Assembly (NCBI GenBank): GCA_963920635.1
Contig: OY987303.1
Coordinates: 43,771,223-43,835,222, forward strand
DNA from: Pseudeuparius sepicola
Lineage: Eukaryota; Arthropoda; Insecta; Coleoptera; Anthribidae
DNA: 64,000 bases
Direction of reading: 5' to 3'
Made by a program: the position numbers and the translations under genes. Position 1 is the first letter of the stretch. Every line of letters starts with the position of its first letter. The notes under the pieces were generated by a model that saw only the letters and a list, made by a program, of their open reading frames with translations, did not search any database and was not told the origin of the DNA. Shown in pieces: positions 1 to 11,732 of the stretch.

Positions 1-152
1 GCAACTCGTTGATCTGTCAGAACTGTACGATCCCAGTAGATCTTATAGTTGCTATTTTCAAGAGCAGGCTTCCGTGTGTAGCTGTAATATGGGACCCTCT
101 CTGCCTGCACAAGCAGCAGTTTTTCCGCCAGTTCCTGGTGCAAGATCTTATC
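1..152 (-). pseudogene. R4/Dong-like retrotransposon, C-terminal fragment
   Basis: Read on the minus strand, this segment matches the C-terminal part of the long frame at 35365-38054, in the stretch around 37585-37735 that lies between the zinc knuckle and the endonuclease motif. Similarity is high but clearly below that of the copy at 38141-38337, so this is an older copy. It enters from beyond the left edge and similarity fades after about position 152. It is a dead fragment and can make no enzyme. Confidence 0.8.
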
Positions 153-1107
153 AATTTCATTATCATTATTACGTGCCACGAAGACCAGTCTTAAGCCTTG
201 GTTCTTCTGGGGCTGCGCTCCCCTTGGAAGGAGGATATTAGATCATCTGTAGCCGAGCTGGTATATGGTGAGCCACTCCGCGTTCCTAGCGAGTTTCTCT
301 ATCGCCCACATCCATAGATCCTTCAGACTTCGTGGAACACCTGAGCGGCCTTATGTATAGGATCCGCCCCACCCCAGTTTCACCTGGCGTCTTTATCTAT
401 CGTGACCTGGCTACCTGCATCCACCTAGTCCTGTCCCGAGCCGACAAAACCTTTAACAGTCTTAGCCCGCTTACTACTTAGCCGACCAAAATAAGTCTCC
501 TCTGTCCAAGGACAAGAACCCATCATTGTTGACTCCATTTTTTCTTTGCCTTGCACATACCTCCAAATGGTTGCACCAGGTCTTCTTCTCCATGTACTCC
601 AACGAACAATTCTCGCTCTACAGTTGTCACAGGTTCAGGCCGACGCGTCAGTTTCACCGAGTTCTACAAGGCGTAGAAACACACTACGCAGACAACCCCC
701 ACAACAATGAAGATGTTACCGGTTATAAAATAACAAAATATTTTGTAACTAAGTAAACAGTTAGTTCAGTAAATTTATCAAATCGGCAACAGAGATTTTA
801 TGTTAAGTGGATTTCGTGTGTATCATCATCCAACGCCAACCAACTCCAAACACTGTTTATTTTCTCATTACAATAAATCTTACTTACCTATAAACTTTTA
901 GTCGGCCGTGGAACAGGGAAAACTATTGAAATGCCCTCGTGTCAATCAGGTCAAGTGTCATAGTTTTGATCGTTTTAATAAAGGAAATTTACCAAAAATG
1001 AACAGAAATGAGGAATGATTATGATGGGGCACACTTCCGGAGATAATAGCAGTAAATTTGGTTAGGTTCAACTAATGCTAACATATCTGTATTTAGTACT
1101 TGTAAAT
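153..1107. other. Unassigned interval
   Basis: No coding frame, transposon domain or repeat was recognised here. The part from 190 to 700 is less AT-rich than its surroundings and could be decayed element sequence. Short open frames in it show no family motif. Confidence 0.3.
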
Positions 1108-1220
1108 GAAGGACATTTACATGGTGTATTGGGCGACTGGTCCGTGAGCGTCCGCAAAAGTACTTTTGCGGACGCTCACCGCTCACCGACCAATCACAAG
1201 ACGCCATATAAATGTCCTTC
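1108..1220. mobile_element. Short foldback MITE with a perfect 36-bp central palindrome
   Basis: The ends GAAGGACATTTA and TAAATGTCCTTC are inverted copies, and the arms pair imperfectly inward for about 50 bp. The centre (1144-1179) is a perfect palindrome with no spacer, reading GTGAGCGTCCGCAAAAGT and then its complement. The whole 113 bp can fold into one hairpin. No clear target duplication was seen, so the transposon superfamily is undetermined. Confidence 0.6.
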
Positions 1221-1579
1221 TTTTCGATCATAAGTTCCGTCGGAAAAATATCAATATTTGAAACATAAGAACAAAAAAATTATATTCAAAATAGTAAATT
1301 AAAAAATTAAATCGGCCTATTACGTCAAAATATTATATATTTGCAAAATGTATAACAATATTTTCTTATTTTCGACCACTTTGCAGTTTCCGTTGTGAGT
1401 CAAATTTAGTGTCCTTCAATGTTTTCACAAAATCTATTGACTAAGTCGCTTTCTGATATCACTATGGCGGACAAGTTTGTTATAATATTTTTGATCAACA
1501 TTTTGATAATTCTGGTAGTGATGGGGAATACCGTCACTTAGAAAAGCCAGCAAACGAAGGAAGGACGATAAGGAAAGGA

Positions 1580-2037
1580 ATATTGTTTTGTTGGCCTAAA
1601 ATGTCTTAAAGTTCATACCTTGTGTAGAAAAAACTATACCAGGGCGAATAAATATTCAGGCTTGTAATCTACAAAAGGCAAAGATTCTGTTTGAAATCTT
1701 CGCATATTTTTGATTCGAGACCAAGTGCTTTGTATATACTATAGTGTATTTCGTACTCAACATCATTTTCTGCGTTTAGTGAAGGCTCTTTTTTATTTTC
1801 TTCTTTTGAAGTCATCGCTATCTGTATTGCACACAGAAAGTAGTTTGTCGTGAAACCAAAAGTATGCCAAGATCTCTCAAACTTACAGTTACAGTATCGT
1901 CTCCTTCTGTAGGTCGTGATGTACAAGACTGATGCCTAATTCTTCAAATGAGACTCGATACTGTTATTGGCCCTGGTGTGGTTTTTCCTACACAAGGTAT
2001 GAACTTTAAGGAATTTTAGGCCAAAAACAAAATCTGA
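1580..2037. repeat. Inverted-repeat element, arms about 55-65 bp
   Basis: The sequence at 1591-1645 (starting TTGGCCTAAAAT) recurs inverted at 1969-2025 (ending ATTTTAGGCCAA), about 320 bp apart and with few mismatches. This is the architecture of a non-autonomous DNA transposon. The interior contains no recognised protein, and boundaries and target duplication are unclear. Confidence 0.5.
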
Positions 2038-2559
2038 AAACTACTTCACCAAATGGATCTTGTGACAGCAGTTAAGGTCACTAAATTAGCTACAATGCGA
2101 TCGACCAATGACAACTGCAAGGTGGTCACCTGCCGGTTTCTCTTAGAAAAAGGCTAAGGATACAGTCAAATCCATGTTTGCAAACAAGAGTTTTGCAAAC
2201 ATCTATTGAAGGAAAGACAAGAAAACGTTGGCCACTGCTACATACGTGGGAATAAATTGTTTGTTGGTAAGAAATTTTACACAGTGGAGCAACTCGAGAC
2301 ATACGACGAACAGGAAGATGCCAAAGCACCTTGCCGTCCGAATAGCGAACCTTCAAGAACTCGAAAATGAAAACCATGGAGTAGAAGTAGAGCATCAGAG
2401 GGTATCTAGAGATGGGATGAAGGGCAACAAGGAGGCTCTACAACCTAGCAATTTTGACATTAAAATTACAAAGATAATTAAAAGAGATTTGCTAAAGGAC
2501 AGATTACGTACTAAATCAACTGAATAAGTATCATCAAAGTATTTTTTATTTATTCTAGA

Positions 2560-4465
2560 ACAAAATGGATCTTTATATAAGGGACTATTAACCTGAAATA
2601 ATTACCACAAATACTATCACAAAGGTCAAAAATCTTAAAAGATCCATTAAACTTGATAAATCAAGTGAAATAATTAAAATTCTTTGTGTCAATATGCGAA
2701 GTATAAATAAGAACTTTGATAAACTGCAATGTATGTTACAAACAATGTTTGAACACTTTGAAATTGTAGTATTAAGTAAAACGAATATTGTACATAATTT
2801 GGATGTGTATAATATAGAAGGATATATTACTTCATATAAGTAAGGATCCTACAACAAATATGATGGTATAGTGGTGTTTATAAGATCTAATTTAAAAGTA
2901 AACTCACATAAAAACATTTTCATGGGTTCTACTAAGTTCCTGCAGGTAGAGATAATGTTGGGTCAAAACGTATATTTATTAACCTGTATTTACAGATTTC
3001 CTAATTCCGATGTCAGAATCGTTAATACAGAGTGCTATTTCGATATCTACAACATAAAAATTCTGTTAAAAATCATAAAATTACTGGTGATATAAATGTA
3101 GACTTCCTGACTGACAATGAGTATAGAATTGTACAAAAATACTTTAAATTATGTCGGATTTATCTCATATATTCATAAATTTACACGCCCGAGTACTGAA
3201 ACTTGCCTAGATCATTTTTTGTGAAGTCTGACACTGGAATTAGAGAAGGAAGTGTCATGCAATCATATGTACTAGAATATCTCATTACAGATCACTTTCC
3301 TATAATGTTGCTTTTAAAAACAAACTCCTCTGTTACAAAAATACATAAAAAAGTCAACAATAAAAAATATATTAACTACCCTAAACTTAGAACTGATCTA
3401 AATAATGAAAATTGGGGCATCATATATGACAGGGAGGATGTGAATATATAGCAACCAAATTGTTTATTGAATTGTTAACTGAATATATAAATAAAAATAC
3501 CATATGGTTCGAGCTAACAATAATAATATAAATAAGATATACAAAGGATTGATTCGAAATCCACAGAATGAACAGCTAAAGGCTAATTACAATAAATATA
3601 AAAATGAAGTACAAAGACAAATAAAACAGGCAAAACAAAATTATACTAATAAACTTATAAATAAAAATAAGAATAGACCAAAGGCACTGAGGAATTGCGT
3701 TGACACTATCTGCAATAAGACTGCACCTGCAACACAAATTAAAAGCATACAAGTAAGCAATGTAAAAATAGAAGATAAAAAAATAAATTGCTAACTGTTT
3801 TAATAGTTTTTTAGTGAAATTGGAGAAATGTATGCTACTAAAATAAAACCACCCGAAAACTACGATGAAAATCAAAGTCGTATTGAAAGAAGTATGTACA
3901 TGTATCCTACAGATACAGCAGAGATACAACGACTAATAATGAATTTGAAGTCAGGAAAGTCGCCAGTGGCTTAAAATCAGAGACGCTAAAAAAATTTCTG
4001 AACAAATATCAAACCTAATCTCATTTTTAACAAACTTATGTATAAAATGTGGCAAATAGTGAAACCACGGGCATATAAGAGCGACCCTAAACATGATATC
4101 AATGTGATATCAATGCGGTGAAGATCGACGGAAGATGCGATACTTAAATTAACATCATTTATTTATGATGCTTTGGACGGAACTATACCATCGTAAGCTA
4201 TCTTCGCCGATCTCTCCAAAGCATTCGATACAGTGTGTCATGAGAAAATACTTGCGAAGCTCGAAGCATATGGAATGAGAGGAATAGTTGTTGAACTGTT
4301 GAAAAGTTATCTGTCTGGCAGAAGGCAGATTGTGAGTGGGGATGGAGTGGAGAGTGACAGTAGAACTATCAAATTTTTGGTTCCACTAGGTACGGTCTTG
4401 GGGCCGCTACTGTTCACAATCTATATGAATGATCTGCTGAAACTAAATGCAAGAAGGATGTTTTT
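2560..4465 (+). pseudogene. Decayed CR1/L2-like LINE (APE endonuclease plus reverse transcriptase)
   Basis: Scattered frames give the pieces of one non-LTR retrotransposon polyprotein in order. From about 2670 there is an apurinic-endonuclease-type start (NMRSINKNFDKLQ), then a DGIVVFIRSNL-like stretch near 2860, then a CLDH...ITDH-like endonuclease end at 3200-3300. From about 4200 there are reverse transcriptase motifs: FADLSKAFDTV, and a VPLGTVLGPLLF block near 4380 followed by YMNDLL. The catalytic FADD-type box and everything beyond it are missing. The frame is broken by many stops and shifts, so it is inactive. The endonuclease type and the LGPLLF motif point to the CR1/L2/Jockey group; the exact clade is not determined. 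It breaks off close to 4465, where a Penelope-like fragment on the other strand begins. Confidence 0.72.
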
Positions 4466-4469
4466 TTTT

Positions 4470-5060
4470 GGGTATTGGGATTGTCTTAAAATGGAAACTA
4501 CTTTTCTAAATTTTTGTCGTCGTTTTGATAGTTTATATTATCTTCCTCAGGACACTACAAATTTCGAGAGAATATCCCAATTAACAACGAACAATGAACA
4601 GCATTCGCAAACATTGTAATCTAAAAGTCTAAGTATACTTACATTCAGATGCAGTTTCTTTTTCTAAACTTAAAATTAAACTAAAACTTGACATAATACG
4701 TACAAGGATATTTAGACACATTAAAAATAAATAAAAAATAGTATCATATAATAATACAAGTGTTAATTGTTCGACGTGCACGACAGATAAAAGAACCTAG
4801 TTTAAAAACCGACAACCGCCTCAAATAAAACAAAAAACCCGTGCAGTGGAGATACATACGCCTGGGCAGAACACATGTCAAGTTCGAATTGGGTCAATGA
4901 TATTAAAATAGGCAGAATTTAAATTTTCGATATCCGTTCTTTTATTAATCGTATAATTATCTTTCTTGATGCTTATCATCTCATGTAGTAAACGTTTCTT
5001 GTAATTTCGTTGTATACCTAAAATTGAAACCTTTTCAAAATATAATATAAGATTAGCCAG
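4470..5060 (-). pseudogene. Penelope-like element, GIY-YIG C-terminus and 3' end
   Basis: On the minus strand, roughly 5060 to 4880 encodes the C-terminal part of a Penelope-type GIY-YIG endonuclease domain: NYKKRLLHEMISIKKDN followed by a DIENLNSAYFNII-like end. The same signature occurs in the plus-strand copy at 34566-34805. Downstream on the same strand (4870 to 4515) is non-coding sequence ending in a hammerhead-like motif, as expected of the element's pseudo-LTR. The reverse transcriptase is absent, so this is a 5'-truncated relic. Its 3' end abuts the broken LINE. Confidence 0.68.
4515..4554 (-). ncRNA. Hammerhead-ribozyme-like motif, degenerate, of Penelope type
   Basis: On the minus strand the order is TGTC, CTGAGGA, a stem II hairpin GATA...TATC, AAAAC, GAC, GACA. 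Stem I (TGTC with GACA) is four perfect pairs and the CUGANGA core is intact. The GAAA box has its G changed to A, and the short stem III is damaged, so catalysis is unlikely in this copy. Penelope-like elements are known to carry minimal hammerheads with very short stem III in their pseudo-LTRs. The position just downstream of a Penelope GIY-YIG relic supports the call. Confidence 0.55.
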
Positions 5061-5449
5061 TTTTCGACAGCCTGGCATAAGGGTTGTTACTCCCTTTTCT
5101 CCCAATACTTGTGTAGAAAAATGCAAGCACTGGGCATAAAATAATATTACGACAGAAGTGCAAATTATGCACATATTATTCAATGCATTGGCCTTCATTC
5201 TCAAAGTCTTGTTTTTCAGGTTTTCCAATATTAAAAAAACCTTTGTGGGGCGAAAACCTCACGCTTTCTTATTTTCTCCCTCGTTGTGGAACTGCTATGA
5301 TCTGATTTCCAAATAATGTCAAGGTGGCATAATAGTTTTTTGTCACAAATTAATGCTATATAGCCATCTTTATGAGATTTCTTAAAACGACTAAAACAAT
5401 AACAAGGTCATTAATGAACTAAACATTATTCATTATCCAGCATTGTTCT

Positions 5450-5930
5450 GGAGAAGCTGCAAAGGAACGTAAATATAAAGATTTCGTTTTGACCGGAGAT
5501 GAAGCGGATTTAAGAGGGGGGCCAGAATTAAATACAAAATGTCCGGTCAATATTTCTCGAAAATGGCTTCACGTTATGATGTTTGCTTTCCCCCCAAAGA
5601 GATCATGTTTTGACTTAATATCTCAAATATTTTATACACCCAAAATGTCTAGAGATCACCTTAATTATTTTAAAATTTATACCACAACTTCTCTGTTTTG
5701 GAGTGGCCCTCTAATTCTCCTGAATTAAATCCTATTGAAAAGGTATGAGATAACATGAAGAGTCGCCTTTTGGATGTTGGGAATGGTTTTATAATCGACA
5801 AGAATTGGAAAGGGCAGTCCAACGAGTTTGGAGAGAACTGGATCAAGACATCATTGATAGGCTAATTTTAAGTAGGCAGGGCTGTCATTAATAATAGAGG
5901 AGGACATTCTGGATATTAAATTTTCATAGT
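5450..5930 (+). pseudogene. Tc1-like transposase, C-terminal remnant
   Basis: At 5700-5760 a frame gives WPSNSPELNPIEKV in degraded form, the Tc1-type motif holding the third catalytic residue (E in the NPIE box). It is followed by an ELERAVQRVWRELDQDII-like helix region and a GGHSGY-like tail near 5900. Stops and shifts break it repeatedly. Upstream sequence to about 5450 is only weakly similar to a transposase. The NPIE form separates it from the DD41D mariners elsewhere in the window. Confidence 0.6.
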
Positions 5931-7588
5931 TTTTGTTAAGTTATTTTTTTAAGTTAGGTACATTTAGTTCAACGAATATTGTGATATTGGTGAAATAAAT
6001 TGGTGTGATTATATTTTTGGGGAAAGTTTCTATTTTTTATGCGAGTGCTATGTATTTTCATTTACTTTGAATAAAAAATATTCAAGAAATGGGCGATTTA
6101 TTAATTCTTTTTAAATATAAGAGTGATCCCTACTCAATTTGGGTGAGTATATTTATCCCATTTCGCTACAGATTTTAAATAAAAGTTAACTTATTTAATA
6201 CGGGTCCGAGTCGACGTGCCACAAACGCTACATTCTCTCTCTGTGGAAAATAATCACACACTAATTTGTAGTTTGTTGGAAAGTCATGGCCGAAAATAAC
6301 GTTTTTTCAAATCCGTTTTTGCCACCTGACATTTCTGGTAGTCTTGACTGACACTATTAGTCCAGGTTAGGGAAACGTACTTCAGTTATACATCTAAAGA
6401 TCGCGCAAAAACGCTTAACGAACATCTTCTTAAGGGGGCATTGCAAATCTACTTTCAACAATATACAGATGTTTAGGTATTGTACTAAAGTATTTTTTAT
6501 ATTTAATTTTGTTTTGTTAAATTCAATATTACTCTTATACGTTTACATATAAGGATCACAAGTAAGTATTCTATTTATATTTAGTATATTTTTATATCAT
6601 TTTTATTTCGATCGTTTGTTTTTTCTACATTTTGTTTTGACTCAAATATTTTTGATCAAAATTCCATGAACCACCAACGTCAGACTTATAACATTTTTTG
6701 TTTGAAAATTACTTGGTCATTTTATTTTCAACCCCTGTTGTACAGCTCAGCACCATAACAATGTTTCTCAGTATTTTTTTTCCGCATTTGTCACATGTTT
6801 GATACAAATTCCATAATGCTTTTAAATTAATTTCGCCAAAAACAACCATTATATTTATTCTGTAACAAGGTGTATCAATTGTCCGGCCTGGCTAACACAT
6901 TTTTCACGCGTTCCATGTTCCATTGCTCGCAATCCAATTAGGAGATTTGAAAACTTGACAACAAAAAAGTGCGGCCCGTCACGGGTCCGAGCGCGACAGC
7001 GTGCTGGGCGATTATTATTCATGTGCTGAACAAAAAAAGCGGGAGATTCTATTTGTGTTGGAATGACATGAGGGGGGCAACGCGCTGTGAGCGAGCATAC
7101 CAAACAAACGGCGTATTCGTATGCGAATGTTTATTCGTTCTGCCGCAGGCGACGATTAGGTCCAGCAAGTGAGGAATGTAGGCAAAGAGATGTGGGATTT
7201 GGATGATAAAATGTTGGATAAAAAATTTCGCATTTAATCTTTAATTAGGATTCTTGCCACAGAAACCTGAAACAAACTGATTAAATTACAACTTTTTCAA
7301 GTTGCCAGGAAAACACCCGTTAAGTGTAGTTGAGTTCAAAAACAAATTAACAAGACGCGATACAAAAGCACTGAGTTGGTGATTGTGAAAAATGTTTCCA
7401 TAAAATGTGTACTGGCTTGAACAATGAACAATAATTTTGTAATAATGAAGAATTACTCATTTTATCGAAAAGAAAACGTTTAGTTTGCCGTTTTCGGCAA
7501 AAAATAATCCATAATATTGTAATATTTATTTATTTGTATTTATATTCGGAATGACGCCAGCAATTTTCACATAGGTTAATAGAGGGTG
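5931..7588. other. Unassigned interval
   Basis: AT-rich sequence with no recognised domain. A somewhat GC-richer island at 6860-7170 contains open frames on both strands but no family motif. No repeat elsewhere in the window was seen to match it. Confidence 0.3.
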
Positions 7589-7908
7589 TACAGGGTGTCC
7601 CATTTTGGGTGTTTTTCTCAAAAATCTCGGTTATTATTAAAGCTAGAGGGTTGCGGTTTTCACGCCACTGTACTACTTTTTTGAGAGGAATTTTACTCGA
7701 CTAATCAGATTTTAAATAAGTTTTATAGTTTCCGCGCATTGGCGCTGGACTGGAAATTTTCGCAGCCGTTTCTTGATTATTTGCAAAGAACGGCAACGCT
7801 GCAATGAACAATAGTCACTTTAAGACTATTTGTGGATGCCAATTAAACTTTATTTAACAAAATACAAAAGCAAAAACGATAATAAAAGAAACGTAATGCT
7901 AGTAGAAA

Positions 7909-7995
7909 ATTAAATTATTAAATGTTCGAAATGACAGCCGCCTCTTTCAATACACGCAACTATGCGTTTCCGCATGTTTATTATTGGCATTAGTA
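7909..7995 (-). pseudogene. Mariner transposase C-terminal stub
   Basis: The minus strand reads MRKRIVACIERGGCHFEHL and then a stop. This is the typical last segment of mariner-like transposases, where a CI...GG.HFEH motif sits just before the stop codon. Nothing of the catalytic domain remains upstream. It is a leftover of internal deletion of the parent element. Confidence 0.7.
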
Positions 7996-8280
7996 AGTCC
8001 ATAGCAAAAGTGCATATCAGTTAATTCTTCGAATGAAAATATTATTTTTGAAAATATTGATACTAAAGTGCAAAGTTGGCAGCCAAATGATCCAAATAAT
8101 GCCAAGATTAATTGACATCCACAGATTATTAGATTTATTCTTAAATTGACTTGTTTATTGCAGTATTGCCGTTTTTTGAAAATAATTAAGAAACGGCTAA
8201 GAATATGAAGAAATACTAAGAGATACTTTTTGTTAACCATTGAATTTACCATTTAAAACAAATTTAAAATTGCGATTATA

Positions 8281-8591
8281 CAGGGTATTCTTATTTTTCT
8301 GAGCTAATTAATTTTAATAACACCCTGTATCTCCGCAACTGGGGGCCTCAGAAGCTTCATATTAACCTTAAATTTGACCGCTCCTCCGCTCATGTGACAC
8401 GCCAAGTTTGAAGAAAATATCTCATATATTTCTAGAGATACTACGAAATATGTATATTTTTCTCCAAATTTCTACGCTCTGTATAAAAAAAACTATGGCC
8501 CGTAGGAGAAAAAAATATATGAAGAAGTGCCCTTATTTTGACTCCAAGAATACGTGGTTTCATTTTTGACCCTCAGTTCAGTTACACCCTG
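8281..8591. mobile_element. Possible small nested TA-flanked insert
   Basis: The segment starts CAGGGTATTC after a TA and ends TTACACCCTG before a TA, inside the larger mariner-like element. Terminal similarity is only about 6-8 bp, and another ACACCCTGTA occurs internally near 8323, so the boundaries are uncertain. It has no coding content. Confidence 0.35.
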
Positions 8592-8815
8592 TATATAAGT
8601 TGTAGCCAGGAGAGAGGTTCCCAAAAAATCGAAAATTTCCCTCCTGCGCCAATGCGCGGAAACTATAAAACTTATCTAAAATCTGATTGGTCCACCAAAT
8701 TCCTCTCAAAAAAGTACCTAGTACAGTGACGTGGAAACCGCAACCCTCTAGCTTTAATAATAACCGAGATTTTTGAGAAAAACACGCAAAAACACCCAAA
8801 ATGGGACACTCTGTA

Positions 8816-10089
8816 CTTTTAAGAAACTCACTGTATGCAAGGGGCAAACTCTATTAACCCAAATATTTTGACAGGTGATAGTAGAGGTCTCGTGTACCAA
8901 AAGTCTTAAAAAGTTATATCTAATATGAGTATTAAAGAAAAAATTGCAAAGCAAAACTTGCCACAATTGTGGCAACGGCGTCCGAAAAAATAATGCGACC
9001 AATTTTACGGAAAAATTTAGTTAGTTAATGTCACAAATGGACGCGATTACAGAAATGATTTCGGCACTCTGAAAGTGGAATTTTTTAAAAAGATTTAATA
9101 CTCATATAAAATATTTACACTAAAACCATTTTCACCCAGATAATGATCTATTAGGAAGGCAACCTTTATGTTGGACTTTCCCTATATATCGTGTATTCAG
9201 AGGCATAGAACCGTGCACCTACCAACTGTATTCTGAGTAGCTGCCGGCCTGTATAGCCCACATTGTAGACATCTAAATAGGCTTCCCTTGGAGTAAAGTT
9301 CCGCATTCGCGATATTGTCACGCCCTGAGACAAAGCCCTATGCATACATGGCGAACTGAGGAGGGCCATTGTGTCTGAAAGTTGTTCCGGCGGCCATTCA
9401 GACGATTATTTTGTGCCGGGGATACACGAGCTATCTCAACCGATACGGATATAAAACATTCCATTTGGCTCTACTATGCTCCGGCCTCCGCTGTCTGGTG
9501 GAATGGGGAGACTTGCCCACAATGGCCGTCTGGAAGTTCGGTTTCGGCGTTTGGACTGGTGAATGGCTGTTGGGAAATGAAATAAATAGGTTATAACGAT
9601 CATTATATACAAACTATATAATGTCTTTGCCGTAGAAAGGTATGTTAGATGTACCTACGTATCTTTAGATATTATTTGTTATAAGCTTAATATTTCTAGG
9701 TATTTGTATATTTGCTGCTCCCTGATACCTGGTGTTTCGTTTTAAATTGCTCAGGACTTTTACTACTAACTACTATTGACTGTTTACTTCCAACGATAAT
9801 TGCTATCCACTGTTTACTTACAATACATTTTTGCCATAGTTAGAAATAAGATATTTACATAAATGCATACACCCTTGCCAAATCCATAGAAAGTCGGCCA
9901 ACACACTGGCAATCACGACATAATGGGAAAGAAAGACTTGTTTTGATTTAAGAAAATTAAGCAATATGGAACCAGCAGAGAAATATAATGAGGGAACATC
10001 TCGCATAACAACTGTAAATGTAATCACAATCACTAAATCTGTGCATATTGGGAAGGCTACCGACATAGAAACTGGACTAAGTTGTGAAA
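8816..10089. other. Unassigned interval with a GC-richer island
   Basis: The stretch 9160-9600 is GC-richer than the surroundings and has open frames on both strands (a 67-codon frame on the minus strand, a 75-codon frame on the plus strand). No family motif was recognised in any of them. It could be an exon remnant or a conserved non-coding block. An 18-bp perfect palindrome, TTGCCACAATTGTGGCAA, lies near 8958. Confidence 0.3.
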
Positions 10090-10279
10090 AACCATCTTTG
10101 CTGTTATTAGATGATATGGACTTAAACAGTGTTTATTTCTAGCAAGCTCTCAAACAAATGCATTATTCTGTGAGAGATTTAATAAACCATCTTTGTTGTT
10201 ATTAGATGAGATGGACTTAAACAGTGTTTATTTCTAGCAAGCTCTCAAACAAATGCATTATTCTGTGAGAGATTTAATA
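10090..10279. repeat. Tandem duplication, two 95-bp units
   Basis: Units 10090-10184 and 10185-10279 are directly adjacent and differ at only about two positions. The near-identity indicates a recent slippage or unequal-exchange duplication. No open frame or known element covers it. Confidence 0.9.
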
Positions 10280-11730
10280 GATTTCGTTACGTGAAACTTT
10301 TTGGAAGTTGCGTTCCACAGTCTCTTTATACCTACATATTATGACATCGCGCCTATAAGCTGCAATTAACATATAAATTGCTTTATTTAAGCTGCAGCGT
10401 TGGTGGAATTTACAAGGATATATATGTATACCTATTAGAATATAAACTATTAAATATTAGTCGCCTTATAATCTTGCTACGTTCCTAGAGGGCTTAGATG
10501 GAGAAGACGTCTTAAAATCATATTAATTACCGAAACTTATGAATAAATAAGGACACATCGACCCTTAGTCCCTTCAATACTTAATGGTTACCGTCCAACG
10601 GTTTGGAGCTGGATTTATACCCAGTCCAGTGGGGAATATGCTTAATCAGTTTAATAGTTACGACAAGAAACAACATAATATAAAATTAAAATTAATAATA
10701 TTACCTATATTATTATTTACACTTGCACCTGATGCTTTGGACAACTACAGCATAGCGATTACTCATTTGAAGATGAATTGGTAATAAAAGAAGCAAAGAG
10801 CTTGGACAAGAAAACAGTCGACAAATCGACGCCGAAGTTCTACTTGACAACCGGAATCAGTAGTGTAGAAAAATACGACGAGAAAATATTCGCAAACTTT
10901 CCTTACCCCCTTGCGCGCATGTATTTAAGACCCAGATGGCACAGAAAGAGCCTTCGAACCTCTGGCCCGTTATCCATTATTGTACTTTATTATTGTCATA
11001 GGTGCTACATTGACAAGACGAAGACCAAAGAGCACTGCGAACTGGTAGTAAAAATATGAATCCGAACTCTAAAAAATCGAAAATCGTCAAAACGAAAAAT
11101 AAAAAAATATTTTCTGAAATGTACTAGAATTATCAATGAACGGCACTTATGGCTGGCTACGTTGGTAAACATCGCGTGGTGACCCACAATTCCCGGCAAG
11201 TAAATTTACTTATTTTCCTTTTCCCAGAAATCTCTAAAAATGTGGAAACATTGAGAAATTTTCGATATGTCAAAGTTTTTAAAATTTCGGGGGAAAAGTT
11301 TTCTGCTGTGAGAATAAAATTGAGCATGGTCTATAATAATATATTACCTTTCAGATTTTCCAAAGTAAACAATTTTTTTTTCTTTTTTAACATTCAACAC
11401 AACCTTTTAAATAGTTAAGTTGTAAATTATCACCGTTATATATTGCGTTGGATTGGAGGCACTTTTCAGTATAATTTGGGTAAAGGTGATTGGCCATAAT
11501 CAATTTGGTAAATTCTCCAATATTCTTTTTGACTATTAAATCCTCGGTCCTCGGAAAACATACTTCGAAAAGATTTAACACGACAACTCAATTGGAAGTA
11601 TAAATACGTACTTAATTTAAACATGCTTGGTTGCGCTAATCCACGCATAGAACGTAGATAACTTGAACACTGATATGCATAGTCAAGCAGTCTGACCGCA
11701 GTTATACCTTGCCTTTCGTCCGTGCTGAAA
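10280..11730. other. Unassigned interval
   Basis: No recognised coding motif or repeat. Two modest plus-strand open frames at 10584-10784 and 10778-11059 overlap but resemble no family I know. Confidence 0.3.
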
Positions 11731-11732
11731 TA

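Larger units (their letters stand above)
7591..8813. mobile_element. Non-autonomous mariner-like element, TIRs about 180 bp
   Basis: The left end CAGGGTGTCCCATTTTGGGT is repeated inverted at the right end (8813 backwards, CAGAGTGTCCCATTTTGGGT). The arms match over roughly 7591-7765 and 8633-8813. TA dinucleotides flank both ends (7589-7590 and 8814-8815), the mariner target duplication. Inside, only a short minus-strand transposase C-terminus remains (7909-7995). A second TA-flanked CAGGGT...ACCCTG segment lies at 8281-8591. Confidence 0.8.

Noticed and set aside
9166..9596. Open frames in a GC-richer island
   Set aside because: Frames occur on both strands and none shows a family motif; not supported as a gene, only noted as an unassigned island.
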